Below, piece after piece: positions 53,964-62,104 of a stretch of DNA of 64,000 bases. How positions within the stretch are numbered: position 1 is the stretch's first letter; each line of letters begins with the position of its first letter. This stretch comes from Labrenzia sp. 011 (GTDB lineage: Bacteria > Pseudomonadota > Alphaproteobacteria > Rhizobiales > Stappiaceae). Location: positions 26,113 through 90,112 of the forward strand of contig NZ_QCYM01000018.1 in assembly GCF_003075075.1 (NCBI RefSeq). Direction: 5' to 3'. Below the pieces are notes generated by a model. The model was not told where the DNA came from. It worked only from the letters and a program-made list of their open reading frames with translations, and made no database searches. Position numbers and translations under genes: made by a program.

Positions 53964-54118
53964 TTTCCGCGTCGTCGGAAACGGGGGAGCCGGGTCAAGG
54001 ACCATGGCAGGGAGGGGGATCACCCGCGCGCACAAGGCGCAGCCGCGGAGCGTGGGGATACCCCTGTCGTGGCCGCGCAGCGGTTTATCCTTGACCTGGC
54101 GGGGGCGGAGCCCCTTTT
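53964..54118. repeat. Structured GC-rich repeat, copy upstream of the 97-aa gene
   Basis: Helices: TTTCCG/CGGAAA (53964-53981); GCCGGGTCAAGGA (53989-54001) with TCCTTGACCTGGC (54088-54100); CCATGGCAGGG (54002-54012) with CCCTGTCGTGG (54062-54072); closing GGGGC-GGA-GCCCC then TTTTCG. Bases in the second and third helices differ from the other copies but still pair. Confidence 0.8.
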
Positions 54119-54155
54119 CGGCAAGCAATGTTCCGGCCCTGGCCGGTCATTATCC

Positions 54156-54293
54156 TGGGGGTAGGGGAACGGGTCAGGTTTGGAAAAGGAACGGCGGTCG
54201 AGCCGGTGTGCCGGCGCGATCATGTTGCATTGGAGGATCTGGGCCGCTCACCGTAGGGGCAATGCCCTGCCGGGGATCAGCCCGGCCCGCGTG
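54156..54293. repeat. Second intergenic repeat, copy B
   Basis: Same blocks as 52711-52860 in the same order, ending directly at the SRAP stop codon. The last 30 bases form a GGCCC-GTCA-GGGCC-like hairpin in related copies. Confidence 0.62.
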
Positions 54294-54947
54294 TCAGTCG
54301 TTGCCATCCTGACGCGAGCCACGCGCAACAATATCGAGCGTACCATCCGCAAGAGGTCGCTGAAGCTCTTTCGCTTCATCCCAGGGCCCGGACAGCCAGG
54401 TTTCAATTTCATCCTGTTCCGTCAAAATAACAGGCATGGCTTTCGGGTGGATCGCGCCGACTTCCTTGTTTGGCTCGCACGTCAAAAACGCGAACAGGTC
54501 GGCGGTCACTTCGCCTTCCTTCACCTTTCGAACGCTGGTCCAGTTCGTCCAGATACCGGCAAAGACAGCAAGAGGGCGGTCTTCGTTGAAGGCGAACCAG
54601 ACCGGTTCACGCGCTTTTGAATCAAACTCGGAAAAGGAATTGAACGGGACAACACAACGGTGGTCGATGCTGAGCCAGCGGCGCCAGTGCGGGCTTTTGG
54701 TGTTGCGAACGTTCGTCACGCCCTTGTCGGCCGACTTGCCTTTCAGTGCAAACGCCGGTGAAGGCATCCCCCAACGTGCCAAAGTCAATTCCCGATCATC
54801 ACCGACATTGCGGACGATGGGAGCGGAGTAATCCGGATAGATACCCGGCTGCGGTGCCATGTTGCCGATAGTGTCGGCAACTTTCATCGCTCGAGTAAAA
54901 TCCAGTACCGCTTGCCGCGCCGAGGTGTGGGAGTAGAGGTTGCACAT
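54294..54947 (-). CDS. SRAP/YedK-like abasic-site DNA-protein crosslink protein
   Basis: The 217-aa protein begins MCNLYSHTSARQAVLDF: after removal of Met, Cys2 is the residue that crosslinks abasic sites in HMCES/YedK proteins. 'NVRNTKSPHWRRWLS', 'RCVVPFNSFSEFD' (Glu) and 'IHPKAMPVIL' (His) supply the rest of the active site. It protects abasic sites in single-stranded DNA, useful during conjugative entry. Start 54947 is needed for Cys at position 2. Confidence 0.88.
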   Translation of the reverse strand: MCNLYSHTSARQAVLDFTRAMKVADTIGNMAPQPGIYPDYSAPIVRNVGDDRELTLARWGMPSPAFALKGKSADKGVTNVRNTKSPHWRRWLSIDHRCVVPFNSFSEFDSKAREPVWFAFNEDRPLAVFAGIWTNWTSVRKVKEGEVTADLFAFLTCEPNKEVGAIHPKAMPVILTEQDEIETWLSGPWDEAKELQRPLADGTLDIVARGSRQDGND

Positions 54948-55025
54948 CAGACCACATTTCAACAGACAGCAAAAAATAACAAGGGATCAGCCCGGCCCGT
55001 CAGGGCCGGTCCGCTTCCGTGACGA

Positions 55026-55066
55026 CCTGGCCCGGTCAAGTGGGACATATACTTGACCGGGCCAGG
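55026..55066. repeat. Simplified hairpin version of the structured repeat, upstream of SRAP
   Basis: CCTGGCCCGGTCAAG (55026-55040) pairs perfectly with CTTGACCGGGCCAGG (55052-55066) around an 11-nt loop, then 'ggtgaagcccctta'. The GGTCAAG/CTTGACC core and the AGCCCCTT end are the same as in the four larger copies, and it also precedes a gene start. The internal helices are missing. Confidence 0.6.
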
Positions 55067-55179
55067 GTGAAGCCCCTTATCAAACTTCAACCGGTTCCTT
55101 TAGAGGGGTCCGCCACCGGCCTCTGTTTGATCGGAAGGCAAGGGGCTCCGTATTCAATGGTAGGGTTGCCCCGGAGGGG

Positions 55180-55217
55180 AAAGGCTGCCCTGCGGGAGCT
55201 TTCGCAGGACAGCCTTT
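55180..55217 (-). terminator. Terminator-like hairpin after the ParB-like gene
   Basis: AAAGGCTG and CCTGCG (55180-55194) pair with CGCAGG and CAGCCTTT (55203-55217), with one opposed base between the two helices, 12 bp downstream of the ParB-like stop. No T-run. Confidence 0.6.
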
Positions 55218-55229
55218 CAATGGGCAGCG

Positions 55230-57110
55230 CTACGCTGCCTCTTGAACGACTTCCTCGGACGCAGGAGCTTCGTCTGCGAACGTCATGATGTTCGGCACCC
55301 AACGCGTCCCGGCGACTTTTTCGGCTGCATAGGCTGCGGCTTCCTTTTTCTTCATCTTGAGAACGGGCGCGGCAGCTTCCTCGCCGCAGGCCTGCACAAG
55401 ACTGTCATGGATGACATCGAGCTTGACGCGCGCAAAGTAGGTTTCGGCAGTCGGCTGGAAGTGATCGGCCATGTCGAGGTCCAGGGCAGCACCGATCCTG
55501 TTGCCATGATCCACGCCCGCGCCGTTGAAGCCGTCGCCATGGCTGATAGCGTTGATTGCCTGGGCCACAAGAAAGGCCTGCAATCGAAGCAATTCATCCT
55601 GCGAAACACCCATGCACCAGTCCCAAAGGTCAGCCGGATCAACCGGCAGAACCGATTTCCAGCTTTCGCGGATGCGTTCAATTGCATCGAGGTCAGCGCA
55701 CTGGCCCGCGTCCTTGATGTGCGTTTCAAGGCAAGCGCTGTCGAGCGAGACCTCAACCGCCCCATGGGTCCATGCCGCCCGGTGCTCGTACAGCGTCTTG
55801 ATCGCCATGGAATGAACGCCAACAACAAGGGCAAGGTTCGGGTTCTGGGCAAGCTCAAGGCGGAGCGCAGCGGTCTTGCGAGCCGTCAGCTCGGCGACCA
55901 GTGCTTTGGAGTGATCGGAACCGGCCTTTTCGTCTGACTCTGTGTCAGAGCAGGCCTGTGCTGCCACCTTCACATCCTTCGGATCGATCAAGCCGTGTTC
56001 AATGCGCAGATCGCCATGATAGCCAAGCGACAGGATCGCCCCGGCCTGTGCCTTCTGCTCGTCGCTGTACTCCGGTTTCCACGCGGCGCGGAAGTCCTCA
56101 AGAGCGTTTTCCGCTGCTTCGAAGGCGAGCCGGTCATCTTCGGCTCCCGATTGGTCGTAGACTTCGCCGGTGGTCTCGACCGCGTTTTCCAGAGTTTCAA
56201 GGTAGTTCTGTTCCTCGTCGGACAGATCGCGCGCCATGGGATAGACCCGGCCGTATTTCTGCATTTCCATATAGTCGATTTCTGGCTGGTAGCGGCACCA
56301 CTTCCAGCCTTCGCCAGCAACGTCCAGGGTGAGCGCGTCGATCTTCTCGGCCACGAGTTTATCAATCAACGCCGCGTCTTCAGCATACCCACCATCTGTA
56401 TTAAAGAGGTCACAGATCACCGTGCCGCCCGCCTCGCGGACAGCATCAAGGCCGCCGAGGAACTTGATGCGTTTGTCGGACTCAGGGATTTTTCCATCGG
56501 TCAACGCCTGACGAATATCGCGGCTATTGCGATAATACGGCGAAAGACTATCCCAAGCCCGTTCCTGAGCTTCATGGTCATCGCTGACGGTGAACGCCTG
56601 CAGCTGCGCTAGTTCCATTTCCCCCTTTTCGAACATCTCGAACAAGCGAGGGGAGACGCGGGCGAGCTTGAGGCGCTTCGTCACGACAAGTTCGCTTGCG
56701 CCAAAACGGGTTGCGATTTCGCTGACCGTCTTGCCATCGTCGGCCATCTGTTTGAAAGCGCGGAACTCGTCTGCCGGGGACATGCCTTCGCGCATGATGT
56801 TTTCGGCAAGGCTGATTTCGGTTGCGTCAGCCTCGTCGCTGAGAACGCACGTTACCTTGACGGATGCGGGCATTCTCTTGTTGGAAATCAGGTGCTCAAT
56901 TGCCCGGAACCGACGCCCGCCTGCGGTCACAAGGTAGGTTCCCTTTTTCTCGCCTTCGCGAACGACAAGGTTCTGCAGGACACCAACTGAGGCGATGCTT
57001 TCAGCAAGCTCAACGATGCCTGCCTGCGTGTAGGTCTTGCGGACGTTCTTCGGATCCAGCGCCAGCTTCGAGAAAGAAATTTCAAGGTGGTTCGTGTTGG
57101 ACTTGGTCAT
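55230..57110 (-). CDS. Large ParB/Spo0J-domain plasmid protein
   Basis: The 626-aa protein has a ParB nuclease-like N-terminus ('LALDPKNVRKTYTQAGIVEL', 'VTAGGRRFRAIEHL', 'ENIMREGMSPADEF') and a helix-turn-helix ('KTVSEIATRFGASELVVTKR'). Length far exceeds partition ParB (about 300). The 400-residue C-terminus is specific to a plasmid accessory family of unknown role. It is probably not the partition protein, because repB is present. ATG 57110 has GGAG 8 nt upstream; the frame can be read from 57131. Confidence 0.82.
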   Translation of the reverse strand: MTKSNTNHLEISFSKLALDPKNVRKTYTQAGIVELAESIASVGVLQNLVVREGEKKGTYLVTAGGRRFRAIEHLISNKRMPASVKVTCVLSDEADATEISLAENIMREGMSPADEFRAFKQMADDGKTVSEIATRFGASELVVTKRLKLARVSPRLFEMFEKGEMELAQLQAFTVSDDHEAQERAWDSLSPYYRNSRDIRQALTDGKIPESDKRIKFLGGLDAVREAGGTVICDLFNTDGGYAEDAALIDKLVAEKIDALTLDVAGEGWKWCRYQPEIDYMEMQKYGRVYPMARDLSDEEQNYLETLENAVETTGEVYDQSGAEDDRLAFEAAENALEDFRAAWKPEYSDEQKAQAGAILSLGYHGDLRIEHGLIDPKDVKVAAQACSDTESDEKAGSDHSKALVAELTARKTAALRLELAQNPNLALVVGVHSMAIKTLYEHRAAWTHGAVEVSLDSACLETHIKDAGQCADLDAIERIRESWKSVLPVDPADLWDWCMGVSQDELLRLQAFLVAQAINAISHGDGFNGAGVDHGNRIGAALDLDMADHFQPTAETYFARVKLDVIHDSLVQACGEEAAAPVLKMKKKEAAAYAAEKVAGTRWVPNIMTFADEAPASEEVVQEAA

Positions 57111-57159
57111 TTGGTTTGCTCCTGTTTCCATGAAACTTGGCCGGGCTGGCTCGTTTCAT

Positions 57160-57314
57160 TTTCCGCGTCGTCGGAAACGGGGGAGGGCGGTCAAGGACCG
57201 GAAAGGCGGAGGGGTATCCCCGTGCGCACAAGGCGAGAGCCGCGGAGCATGGGGAGACCGCCGTTCCGGCCGCGCAGCGGTTCATCCTTGACCGGCCGGG
57301 GGCGGAGCCCCTTC
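57160..57314. repeat. Structured GC-rich repeat, copy upstream of the ParB-like gene
   Basis: Helices: TTTCCG/CGGAAA (57160-57177); GGGCGGTCAAGGA (57185-57197) with TCCTTGACCGGCC (57285-57297), one mismatch; CCGGAAAGGCGG (57198-57209) with CCGCCGTTCCGG (57258-57269), one mismatch; closing GGGGC-GGA-GCCCC then TTC. The 40 bp between this copy and the ATG match the DUF932 leader closely. Confidence 0.8.
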
Positions 57315-57732
57315 AACAAACCAATGACTGGCAAAGCCAGCCAAATATCTGCAAAGCAGATCCAGCGCGAACGATCGTTCCCCGAATGGGCCGAGACAAA
57401 GATGGTTTCGGCCGCTGGACTATCTCGCCGGCGGAAGGCTCCTTGAGACTTCTGCCGGCTTTAGACAAGTCCCGGCAGAAATCGTGTTTGGCTCGGTGGA
57501 GGCCGTCCAGCGGCCGGAGGAGAGCGTGGTCCGGCAGGACGTGCCCTGCACCGCATCAAGATTTTGAGACTTGAAGCTCACACGACCCATTTGGGTAATA
57601 AAATCGAACGATAATCTCTATTTTTGTCACATTGCACAAATAATAGATTGGCTGTAAGGCGTCTCAGCATATTCCTTCCAGAATAACTATTGCTGCCCTT
57701 TCTCAAGAGACACCCCGCCCAAAAGGAAGACC
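57315..57732. other. Intergenic region between ParB-like and mucR
   Basis: No gene. The part 57590-57700 is AT-rich and must hold the mucR promoter. MucR genes are usually autoregulated through AT-rich sites with T-A steps, which fits this composition. Confidence 0.45.
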
Positions 57733-58182
57733 ATGACCGATACAGCAGAGCACGACATCGCTGAGGATGTAGCCTTCATCGAACTCACAAGCGATATCGT
57801 TTCGGCCTATGTGGCCAACAACACGGTTGCCGCTCCCGACTTGGCGGGCCTGATCGCGTCCGTGCACACGGCGCTGACCTCATCCGCACACAAGGCCCAG
57901 GAGCCCGAAGTTGTCGAGCTCGTACCAGCCGTGCCGATCAAGAAATCCGTCGGAACCGATTTCATCATCTGCCTGGAAGACGGCAAGAAGTTCAAGTCAC
58001 TGAAGCGGCATCTTCGTACCCACTACAACCTGACCCCTGAAGACTACCGGGCAAAGTGGAACCTGCCAGCTGACTACCCGATGGTCGCGCCGAATTATGC
58101 GGCAGCCCGTTCAGAGCTGGCCAAGAAAATGGGACTGGGTCAGCAAAGATCTCAAAAAGCCCGGAAACCGGCTAAAAAGTAA
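57733..58182 (+). CDS. mucR: MucR/Ros-family zinc-finger regulator
   Basis: The 149-aa protein has the Ros/MucR core 'CLEDGKKFKSLKRHLRTHYN' and 'LTPEDYRAKWNLPADYPMVA'. The second zinc Cys of Ros is Asp here (CLED), as in several MucR proteins. Family members are H-NS-like silencers of surface and plasmid genes. ATG follows AAAAGGAAGACC. The Lys-rich tail is typical. Confidence 0.9.
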   Translation: MTDTAEHDIAEDVAFIELTSDIVSAYVANNTVAAPDLAGLIASVHTALTSSAHKAQEPEVVELVPAVPIKKSVGTDFIICLEDGKKFKSLKRHLRTHYNLTPEDYRAKWNLPADYPMVAPNYAAARSELAKKMGLGQQRSQKARKPAKK

Positions 58183-58269
58183 CTCTTAAAGACAAGGCTG
58201 CGAACCGAAGCGCCTGAACTCGATGCAGGTCCGGTCAAACAATGCATGTGTCGAGGATCTTGACATTAA

Positions 58270-58284
58270 TGCTACTGGGTAGCA
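58270..58284. promoter_or_regulatory. Operator-like palindrome before the ParD-like gene
   Basis: TGCTAC-tgg-GTAGCA is a perfect inverted repeat 25 bp upstream of the start codon, fitting antitoxin autoregulation. Confidence 0.5.
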
Positions 58285-58308
58285 CCTTCTTGTTGAAGGA
58301 GACCACCC

Positions 58309-58584
58309 GTGAGCATTAAATCCTCGATTTCGTTGACCGAACAGCAGGATGCCTTTGCGCGCGCTCTTGTGGAATCTGGCCAATATTCAAGCCTGAGTTC
58401 GGTTCTGCAACAGGGTCTGGAACTTTTGCGTCAGAAAACCGAGCTGGAGTCTCTCGAAACGCAGGCACTTCGCGAGCTCATTGGGCAGAGAATGAGTGGT
58501 CCTGCTGTGTCTGCGGCAGAAATGGGAACGCGCGTGGACGCCATGATCGAGCGAAAGCGGCGTGGCCTGCGTGTGGATCCTTGA
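58309..58584 (+). CDS. ParD-like antitoxin
   Basis: The 91-aa protein begins 'IKSSISLTEQQDAFARALVE', then 'YSSLSSVLQQGLELLRQKTE', a ribbon-helix-helix ParD antitoxin. GTG start with AAGGAGACC upstream. Overlaps the toxin gene by 23 nt. Confidence 0.82.
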   Translation: MSIKSSISLTEQQDAFARALVESGQYSSLSSVLQQGLELLRQKTELESLETQALRELIGQRMSGPAVSAAEMGTRVDAMIERKRRGLRVDP

Positions 58585-58915
58585 GTATTCGACCGCCGCT
58601 GAGCGCGACTTTGAGCTGATCTTCGATCACCTGCTTGCAACCTATTGCGATCTCGGGGAAGACCGGGCGGTGGCCTTCGAACGCGCGGCCGAGCGCGTCA
58701 GATCCATCCGGTCCGCCATCGATCAACTCACGGAAACTCCGTTCATAGGCACGCTTCAGCCGGACATCCTGCCGGGCCTGCGTTTCGTGCGCCGCGATCA
58801 GGCCGCAGTGTGGTTTCTTGCCGAACCATCCGACACCAGGATCTTTATTGCCGCCATTTTCTTCGGTGCTCAGGACCATGTCAGGAAAATGCTGACCCGC
58901 CTGCTGTCTGACTGA
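58562..58915 (+). CDS. ParE/RelE-like toxin
   Basis: The 117-aa protein has 'ILEYSTAAERDFELIFDHLL', 'FIGTLQPDILPGLRFVRRDQ' and 'IFIAAIFFGAQDHVRKML', the ParE order. It is longer than most (about 95). GTG start inside the antitoxin gene. Confidence 0.8.
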   Translation: MACVWILEYSTAAERDFELIFDHLLATYCDLGEDRAVAFERAAERVRSIRSAIDQLTETPFIGTLQPDILPGLRFVRRDQAAVWFLAEPSDTRIFIAAIFFGAQDHVRKMLTRLLSD

Positions 58916-59053
58916 CCGCCAATCTTGTGCCGGTCAGCGCCGGTCACCCGAGCATTCAGACGGACCAACGTCTGCTCCAACCCACAACATTGTAACAGCT
59001 GGAGGCCGGGGCGAGGGAGCGGAGCAGGACGCCATCCACCTGATCAAGCCCAC

Positions 59054-60076
59054 TTAGAGCACTGCCTGAAGCAATTCGGCTGTGGCCGGCATACGCTTCA
59101 GACTTGCCAGGATCCTCGTTCGCCACGCTGGACCGGTTTCGATCGCCAACTGGTAAGCTTCGTTCAGATCGTCGGGTCTGGTTTCGCTCAAGGCTTCGAT
59201 CAGAAATGCCGCTTGTGCACGGTCCTTGTGGGCTTTGAGTGCATCCGGTCCGCCCTGTCTTCTGTCGGCGACAATCAGCTTGTGGATCGCGAAACGTTCA
59301 GGTCGCGGGACCTGCACCAACACTCCTGATCTATACAGAAAGGGAACACGAATTGGCTCGGCAATCAGGTAATTGAGGAAATGCAAGCTCTGTGCATTGA
59401 CCCCAAGCGCAGGAAGATCGCGGATTCCCTCATCCTCTTCAAAGGAAGGCGTCAGGAATTCCACCAGCGTCTGGCGATTTGACTGCCGCCAACGCCAGGT
59501 TTTGTCGCTCTCAAGTGTTGGTAGCGGATCAAATTGAAGTTCGGAAAAAACCTCTGCCAACGGAGGTTCGACCGTATCCGCGAGAGCGAGGGACAAGCGC
59601 TCGAAACTCGCAATGTCGACATCGTCTGTCGTTGCCGATTGATCGAAACCGATCCGAACGCCAAGCTCACCTTCATAACTGCGAAAGGCGTGCGTGCCGA
59701 CGATCGTTCCCCCAAGACGAAAGACACCGGCCTTCGCCATTGCCGAGACGACCTGACCGGACCCGACATCCGCAAACAGATACCCCTCGGCCCGCAGCAC
59801 GCGCATCAATCTGGCGCGCTCGCGATCCGCCTGCTTGGCTGCATGCGCGATTTCAGATTGCCTGTTCAACCGACTGCGCAGTTCCGGAGTGTCTTCACCG
59901 ATGTATCGGTCGACAGTTTTATTGCCGATGCGGAAGTGGTCATACCAGTAGGTTTTTGCGCCAGCCGTTTTGGATCTCGGTACGCCCCGGAGGTCCGAAA
60001 CGGCACCGTCAATCAATGAGCGTCGCAGATCCGTCCAGGCTGCGATACCGATTGGGCTATGGTAGCTCACCGACAT
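59054..60076 (-). CDS. GSU2403-type nucleotidyltransferase-fold protein
   Basis: The 340-aa protein has 'VGTHAFRSYEGELGVRIG' and the acidic pair 'TTDDVDIASFE', the motifs of the NTP_transf_8 (GSU2403) family. Related nucleotidyltransferases include toxins of the AbiEii type, but no antitoxin gene adjoins. The N-terminal 100 residues are helical. Start 60076 is chosen because the longer frame would run into the palindromes below. Biological role unknown. Confidence 0.72.
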   Translation of the reverse strand: MSVSYHSPIGIAAWTDLRRSLIDGAVSDLRGVPRSKTAGAKTYWYDHFRIGNKTVDRYIGEDTPELRSRLNRQSEIAHAAKQADRERARLMRVLRAEGYLFADVGSGQVVSAMAKAGVFRLGGTIVGTHAFRSYEGELGVRIGFDQSATTDDVDIASFERLSLALADTVEPPLAEVFSELQFDPLPTLESDKTWRWRQSNRQTLVEFLTPSFEEDEGIRDLPALGVNAQSLHFLNYLIAEPIRVPFLYRSGVLVQVPRPERFAIHKLIVADRRQGGPDALKAHKDRAQAAFLIEALSETRPDDLNEAYQLAIETGPAWRTRILASLKRMPATAELLQAVL

Positions 60077-60078
60077 TC

Positions 60079-60152
60079 TTACCCCACATACTTTTTTTCG
60101 TGGGGTAATCATAACATAGATAATACCCCACAAACTAATTATTGTGGGGTAT
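60079..60152. promoter_or_regulatory. Two 30-bp palindromes upstream of the nucleotidyltransferase
   Basis: TTACCCCAC-12 nt-GTGGGGTAA (60079-60108) and ATACCCCAC-12 nt-GTGGGGTAT (60123-60152) share arms of 9 bp and the same spacing; centres are 44 bp apart. One palindrome overlaps the presumed promoter or leader of the gene. Confidence 0.7.
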
Positions 60153-60189
60153 ACCTAAACTCCGATCTAAAACGACGGGTTTAACAACC

Positions 60190-61437
60190 TCACCCGAGCA
60201 TTCTGGCAGACCGGCGCCTACTCCGTCCCGCATCATTGTAATAGCTGGAGGCCTGGGCGAGGGAGCGGTGGCGGGACTGCTGCATGGCATCCTGAATGGG
60301 AATATCGCGGTTCGCGGCCTCGGTCAGGAAGCCGGCGCGCAAGCCATGGGCACTGAAGTCATCAGGGTCGAGCCCGGCGCGGATACAGCGGGCCTTGACG
60401 ATCGCATTGACCGACTGGGGCGTCAGGCTTCTGGTCTTGACGTTGCCCCAGCGATCGATGGCCCTGAACACGGGTCCTTCGGAAATTCCCGCCGCCTCCA
60501 GCCAGGTTTCAAGGGCCTCGACGGGCCGGCCGATCAAAAGCACCGCGTTGTCATCGCAAGCATCCTCCGTCTTGGTACGACCGAGCCGCAGGCTGACCGC
60601 TGGCAGCAGGTCGCTGCCCGGATCGCTGGGATCCGCAAGCAGGGGATCTTGCCGGGTTACCTGAGCAAGCCGCAAGCCGGACAATTCCGAGCGCCGCCGG
60701 CCGCCGGAGGCAAAGCCGACGAGCAGCAGCGCCTTGTCGCGCAGGTCAACGAGGCAGGGCGCGGCATGGTCCGTGCCGTTGCAGGTCGCCAGAAGGCGTT
60801 CCAGGAGATCGGCCGTCAGCGCCTTTCGGCTTTTTCTGGCTTTGGGCCGATCGGCAACGCGGATGGCAAGGCGCAAGGCCGAGCGCACGTCGGGCGCGGA
60901 GAACTCTCCTTGAACCCCGCGCCAGCGATGCAGCGTCGACCAGGAGGCCAGACGCCGCTGCACCGTTGAAACCGCATGCGGGGGTCGGAGACCCGTCGCG
61001 GTTTTTGCCTTTCTGAGAAGTCTTTGGTCTTCCAGCGTGCCGGCAACGTCCTCGGGCATGCCGTGAGACGGGTCAGACCTTTTTTTGTCGGGGTCCCACA
61101 GGTGATGGGCAATGAACTTCAGGATCAGCGGCACCGGGGCAGGCCAGGGGAGGTGCTCGCCGGTTGCCGCCGCGCACCAGCCTTCCAGGTAGGAACAATC
61201 GGAGGTGAGGGCCCTGAGGGAATTTTCGCCGATGCCTTCCTGGGCCAGATGGCGCAGGGTCGAGATATCGTCCTGGGTCAGAAGCGCAGCCAGCTGGTCG
61301 CTGCGCTCCGGTCCGGCGAGCGCCGGCAGGATGGCGGAGAGCGCGTCGAGATTTTCTACGCGTTGTTCCAGCGTTTCAGCCTCTCCCGCGAGGGAAAGGT
61401 TGCGAGCAAAAGCTTGCGGCATGGCCGTATCCTTCAT
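60190..61437 (-). CDS. Tyrosine recombinase/integrase
   Basis: The 415-aa protein has the catalytic set: Arg in 'GGRRRSELSGL', Lys region in 'LGRTKTEDA', 'SAHGLRAG', His in 'QSRHRSL' and Tyr in 'SSYYND'. N-terminal SAM-like domain at about 85-190. Its ATG overlaps the vapC stop (TGATG), so it is co-expressed with a toxin-antitoxin pair, which is unusual. Could resolve plasmid multimers or mobilise a local element; no att site was recognised. Confidence 0.88.
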   Translation of the reverse strand: MKDTAMPQAFARNLSLAGEAETLEQRVENLDALSAILPALAGPERSDQLAALLTQDDISTLRHLAQEGIGENSLRALTSDCSYLEGWCAAATGEHLPWPAPVPLILKFIAHHLWDPDKKRSDPSHGMPEDVAGTLEDQRLLRKAKTATGLRPPHAVSTVQRRLASWSTLHRWRGVQGEFSAPDVRSALRLAIRVADRPKARKSRKALTADLLERLLATCNGTDHAAPCLVDLRDKALLLVGFASGGRRRSELSGLRLAQVTRQDPLLADPSDPGSDLLPAVSLRLGRTKTEDACDDNAVLLIGRPVEALETWLEAAGISEGPVFRAIDRWGNVKTRSLTPQSVNAIVKARCIRAGLDPDDFSAHGLRAGFLTEAANRDIPIQDAMQQSRHRSLAQASSYYNDAGRSRRRSARMLG

Positions 61438-61850
61438 CAGGCCGGATCCGTCCCTGGCGACGCCGGATGGCATTTCAGGTCCGTTTTCGAGAAGTCGTTA
61501 CCTTTGAAGAGAAGGGGCGCCTTGCTGATCGCGGCCACCGCATAAGCAAAACAATCGCCCATGTTGAGTGCGGCGGGATGCCGGCCCTTTCCAAAGATTT
61601 CATAGGCAGCCTGGGCGGACTGATAATGCTTTCCGTCGAAGGCAACCGGTGTGACATTTGGCGCTTCGCAGAGCCGCGCGACAATGATCTCGGCTTTCGA
61701 GAACCCCTTTGCGGTCAGGACAATTCGCGTCTCGAACAAGGTTGGCCAGCCTATCACCAGGTCATTGTGGCGCATAACGTCCTTGAACCGCTCTTCTTCC
61801 GGCTCACCCAGTGCGATGGCTAAAATGGCTGACGTATCCACGGCGATCAT
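61437..61850 (-). CDS. vapC: VapC-like PIN toxin
   Basis: The 137-aa protein begins MIAVDTSAILAIALGEPEEE with the first Asp and later 'LNMGDCFAYAVA' and 'LLFKGNDFSKTD', the four PIN acidic residues. Family members cut tRNA or rRNA. Overlaps vapB by 4 nt. Confidence 0.87.
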   Translation of the reverse strand: MIAVDTSAILAIALGEPEEERFKDVMRHNDLVIGWPTLFETRIVLTAKGFSKAEIIVARLCEAPNVTPVAFDGKHYQSAQAAYEIFGKGRHPAALNMGDCFAYAVAAISKAPLLFKGNDFSKTDLKCHPASPGTDPA

Positions 61851-62104
61851 CTGGGCAGACCGGCCTCATCATACAGCTCGCCATGATCGCTGGTGGCGCC
61901 TGCCTTGACACCCTGCCGGTCCTCGCAAGCCAGATCCCAGACCGCATCGATCGGATGGCCATGCTTTTTCTGCCGCAGCTCCCTGTCATAATGCTCCAAC
62001 GCCTGTTCAACGAGATGGCTCATGGTTTGGCCGGTGCGGCGCGCCAGTGCATGAGCAAGTTGGCGAGCCTTGGCGGAGCGGATGGAAAGTTGCGGTTCTG
62101 GCAT
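61847..62104 (-). CDS. vapB: VapB-like antitoxin
   Basis: The 85-aa protein begins 'MPEPQLSIRSAKARQLAHAL', then 'TGQTMSHLVEQALEHYDREL', an N-terminal ribbon-helix-helix of the Rv0623-type VapB family. Start 62104 is preferred over 62191. First gene of vapB-vapC-integrase. Confidence 0.8.
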   Translation of the reverse strand: MPEPQLSIRSAKARQLAHALARRTGQTMSHLVEQALEHYDRELRQKKHGHPIDAVWDLACEDRQGVKAGATSDHGELYDEAGLPR

